Shown: positions 48,859 to 50,340 of the stretch, in pieces
Position numbering within the stretch: position 1 is the first letter of the stretch
Layout of the letters: each line of letters opens with the position of its first letter
Source: Oscillospiraceae bacterium
GTDB taxonomy: Bacteria; Bacillota; Clostridia; Oscillospirales; CAG-272
Direction: 5' to 3'
DNA length: 50,340 nucleotides
NCBI GenBank assembly: GCA_003343845.1
Contig: QAKK01000030.1
Span: 1-50,340 of the forward strand
Notes under the pieces: generated by a model
Database searches by the model: none
What the model was told of the DNA's origin: nothing
The model's input: the letters and a program-made list of their open reading frames with translations, nothing else
Program-made: the position numbers and the translations under genes

Positions 48859-49731
48859 ATGAGAAGAATCGTTTCCGTACTCCTCAGCCTCATTCTCGCC
48901 GTCACGGCGCTCAGCGCGTGCGGCGCAAGCAACACCAAAGTTGATATGACCAAAGTCAACTCGCTCACAGACCTCAAGGGTGCGAAGATCGCCGCCCAGG
49001 CAGGCACGTTCCACGTCGATGCCATGAACCAGATCCCCGAGGTCAAGGGCTCGACCTACCCCGAGTTTGCAGACCTGCTGACCGCGGTCAAGAGCGGCGC
49101 GATCGACGGCTACGTTGCTGAAGAGCCGACTGCCTTCGCCGTCTGCCACAAGGATAACACGCTTGACTATGTGCCGCTGAAGAACAATGATACCGGCTTC
49201 GTCGCAACGGCGGCAGACGTCGGCATCGCCGTCGGCCTTATCACCGGCTCGGAGCAGGTTGCAAAGATCAACGACATCCTCGCAACGATCCCCGCCGAGA
49301 CCCGCTCCGCACTGATGGAGCAGATGGTTGCCATCTGCGCGGGCGAGACCGTGACCGAGCTTGCACTGACCTCCGAGGCACCCGCAAACCCGACCGGCGT
49401 CTTCCGCGTCGCGATGGAATGCGCATATGAGCCCTACAACTGGACCGAGACCGAGAAAAAGTCGGTCGGCGCGGTCGCCATCACCGGCGAGGGCAAGGAC
49501 GGCCTTTATGCCAACGGCTACGATGTGCAGATCGCACAGTACATCGCCAACAAACTGGGCATGACGCTGGAGATCTGCTCCTATGAGTGGGATTCGCTGA
49601 TCCCCGCGCTCCAGTCCGGCAATGTGGATGCGATCATCGCAGGTATGAGCCCCACGGCAGAGCGCGAAGAGCAGATCGACTTCACCGATGTCTACTACGA
49701 GTCCAACCTCGTTGTCATCTATAAGAAATAA
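48859..49731 (+). CDS. Lysine ABC transporter substrate-binding lipoprotein, circularly permuted
   Basis: A 290-residue solute-binding lipoprotein behind a lysine riboswitch. The signal peptide ends in a lipobox, LSAC, with Cys21. The body is in unusual order. Residues about 33-165 match the second lobe and return helix of ordinary amino-acid-binding proteins (SLTDLKGAKIAAQAGT, DLLTAVKSGAIDGYVAEEPTA, GIAVGLITGSEQVAKINDIL). Residues about 180-290 match the usual first lobe (FRVAMECAYEPYNW, GYDVQIAQYIANKLGM, WDSLIPALQSGNVDAIIAGM, DFTDVYYESNLVVIYKK) and the protein stops at the hinge. Both halves of one binding cleft are therefore present once each, but swapped. It should bind lysine outside the membrane for the permease encoded 61 bases downstream. 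Confidence 0.88.
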   Translation: MRRIVSVLLSLILAVTALSACGASNTKVDMTKVNSLTDLKGAKIAAQAGTFHVDAMNQIPEVKGSTYPEFADLLTAVKSGAIDGYVAEEPTAFAVCHKDNTLDYVPLKNNDTGFVATAADVGIAVGLITGSEQVAKINDILATIPAETRSALMEQMVAICAGETVTELALTSEAPANPTGVFRVAMECAYEPYNWTETEKKSVGAVAITGEGKDGLYANGYDVQIAQYIANKLGMTLEICSYEWDSLIPALQSGNVDAIIAGMSPTAEREEQIDFTDVYYESNLVVIYKK

Positions 49732-49792
49732 GGAAGATCTTATCCCCGCATCCTCCGCGCATTTCCCGATTCCATAAGGAAAGGTACTGAAC

Positions 49793-50340
49793 ATGCAGTT
49801 TTTCAAAGACGTTGTTGAAATCGTCGCCAAGTATTATCCAAATCTGCTGCGCGGCGTCGGCTACACGATGCTGATCGCGCTGACCGGCACGATCGCCGGT
49901 CTCCTCATCGGTCTTGCGACCGGTGTGCTGCGCACCACGCCGCTCTCCAAAAACGGGTTTGTCCGCGCGCTGCAGAAGATTCTGAATGCGATCATCGCGG
50001 TCTATGTCGAGATCTTTCGCGGCACGCCGATGATGGTGCAGGCGATGGTCATTTACTGGGGCTATGCCTTTGCAACCGGCGGCAGCACCCTGCCGCTGAT
50101 CCCCTCGGGCATCATCATTGTGTCCATCAACACCGGTGCTTATATGGCGGAGATCGTCCGCGGCGGCATCATCTCGATCGACAAGGGGCAGTTTGAGGGC
50201 GCGTCCTCCATCGGCATGAGCCACTGGCAGGCGATGCTGCACGTCATTCTGCCGCAGGTGCTGCGCAACATTCTCCCCTCGGTCAGCAACGAGTTTGTCA
50301 TCAACATCAAGGATACCTCGGTGCTGAACGTCATCGGCGT
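49793..50340 (+). CDS. Amino-acid ABC transporter permease (HisM/GlnP type), 3' truncated by window
   Basis: An ATG at 49793 behind AAGGAAAGG opens a permease of at least 182 residues that continues past the window edge. LLRGVGYTMLIALTGTIAGLLIGLATGVLR is the typical start of amino-acid permeases. VYVEIFRGTPMMVQAMVIYW matches the conserved FRGTP motif, and EIVRGGIISIDKGQFEGASSIGMSHWQAM is the EAA loop that contacts the ATPase. It forms the membrane channel of the lysine transporter with the binding protein upstream; the ATPase gene is expected further right. Confidence 0.94.
   Translation, partial: MQFFKDVVEIVAKYYPNLLRGVGYTMLIALTGTIAGLLIGLATGVLRTTPLSKNGFVRALQKILNAIIAVYVEIFRGTPMMVQAMVIYWGYAFATGGSTLPLIPSGIIIVSINTGAYMAEIVRGGIISIDKGQFEGASSIGMSHWQAMLHVILPQVLRNILPSVSNEFVINIKDTSVLNVIG

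Noticed and set aside
49390..49731. Two fused binding-protein genes or a truncated duplicate in the lysine transporter
   Set aside because: Each lobe segment appears only once and no internal stop or second signal peptide exists, so a permutation explains it better than a fusion of partial copies.
1..50340. tRNA or rRNA genes, insertion sequences, prophage genes or integrases
   Set aside because: I found no cloverleaf with TTCGA-type arms, no rRNA blocks and no transposase or integrase frame; the only mobile-looking DNA is the small hairpin repeats.

Overview
This is a GC-rich stretch of chromosome from a Gram-positive anaerobe of the class Clostridia, most likely an uncultured gut member of the Oscillospirales/Ruminococcaceae. 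The evidence is strong AGGAGG-type ribosome sites, many TTG and GTG starts, U-tailed hairpin terminators, a lysine riboswitch, a DUF6514-like protein and a CD1247-domain protein, dockerin-bearing secreted glycosidases, and several families of small hairpin repeats. I could not run any database search. Family names rest on motifs and gene order read from the sequence.

Layout. 1-2.4 kb: small genes (a partial membrane protein, a zinc-ribbon protein, a ribbon-helix-helix regulator, a DUF6514-like protein, a small membrane protein) separated by repeat-rich DNA. 2.4-4.2 kb: a tight three-gene operon (cytidylate kinase-like, NUDIX ADP-ribose pyrophosphatase, SLOG/DUF1273 protein). 4.2-17.5 kb: the carbohydrate core. 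It holds three tandem secreted GH31-PA14-dockerin glycosidases, a divergent AraC regulator and a fourth, cytoplasmic GH31. Three of the four GH31 genes share one promoter design: CCAAAnnnTTTT..., 17 bp, TTGCAA, 17 bp, CATAAT. This suggests a regulon controlled by the AraC protein encoded in its midst. 17.6-20.9 kb: mnmA, a TetR/small membrane protein pair and a second AraC regulator. 20.9-24 kb: a sugar isomerase and two Gfo/Idh/MocA oxidoreductases, divergent from that AraC gene. 24.1-27 kb: a leftward operon of ROK sugar kinase, nagA, a GNAT acetyltransferase and a PPC-domain protein. 27-30.3 kb: an attenuator-like leader with a small ORF, then lactate permease and an L-2-hydroxyacid dehydrogenase. 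30.3-33.1 kb: a leftward tRNA-modification set (tcdA, cysteine desulfurase, TtcA-like thiolase). 33.3-34.4 kb: fucO lactaldehyde reductase. 34.6-36 kb: an ECF sigma/anti-sigma pair.

36.3-44.4 kb carries a complete type I-C CRISPR-Cas locus in the order cas3-cas5-cas8c(cas11)-cas7-cas4-cas1-cas2-array. The array has six repeats and five spacers. As given, cas3 carries a one-base frameshift that would disable interference, while adaptation and surveillance-complex genes look intact. Inside cas8c a strong ribosome site and ATG mark the internal cas11c start. 44.5-48.4 kb: a CD1247-domain protein, efp, a 28-residue membrane peptide, a Xaa-Pro peptidase, an endonuclease IV-like TIM-barrel protein and a YqeG-type HAD phosphatase. 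48.5 kb to the end: a lysine riboswitch controlling an amino-acid ABC transporter. Its binding lipoprotein appears circularly permuted at the hinge between its two lobes, and is followed by a permease cut by the window edge.

The most novel-looking items are the permuted lysine-binding protein, the shared GH31 promoter architecture, the domain inserted into the third GH31 enzyme, the palindromic multi-hairpin element at 14.8 kb and the leader/sORF at 27.3 kb.
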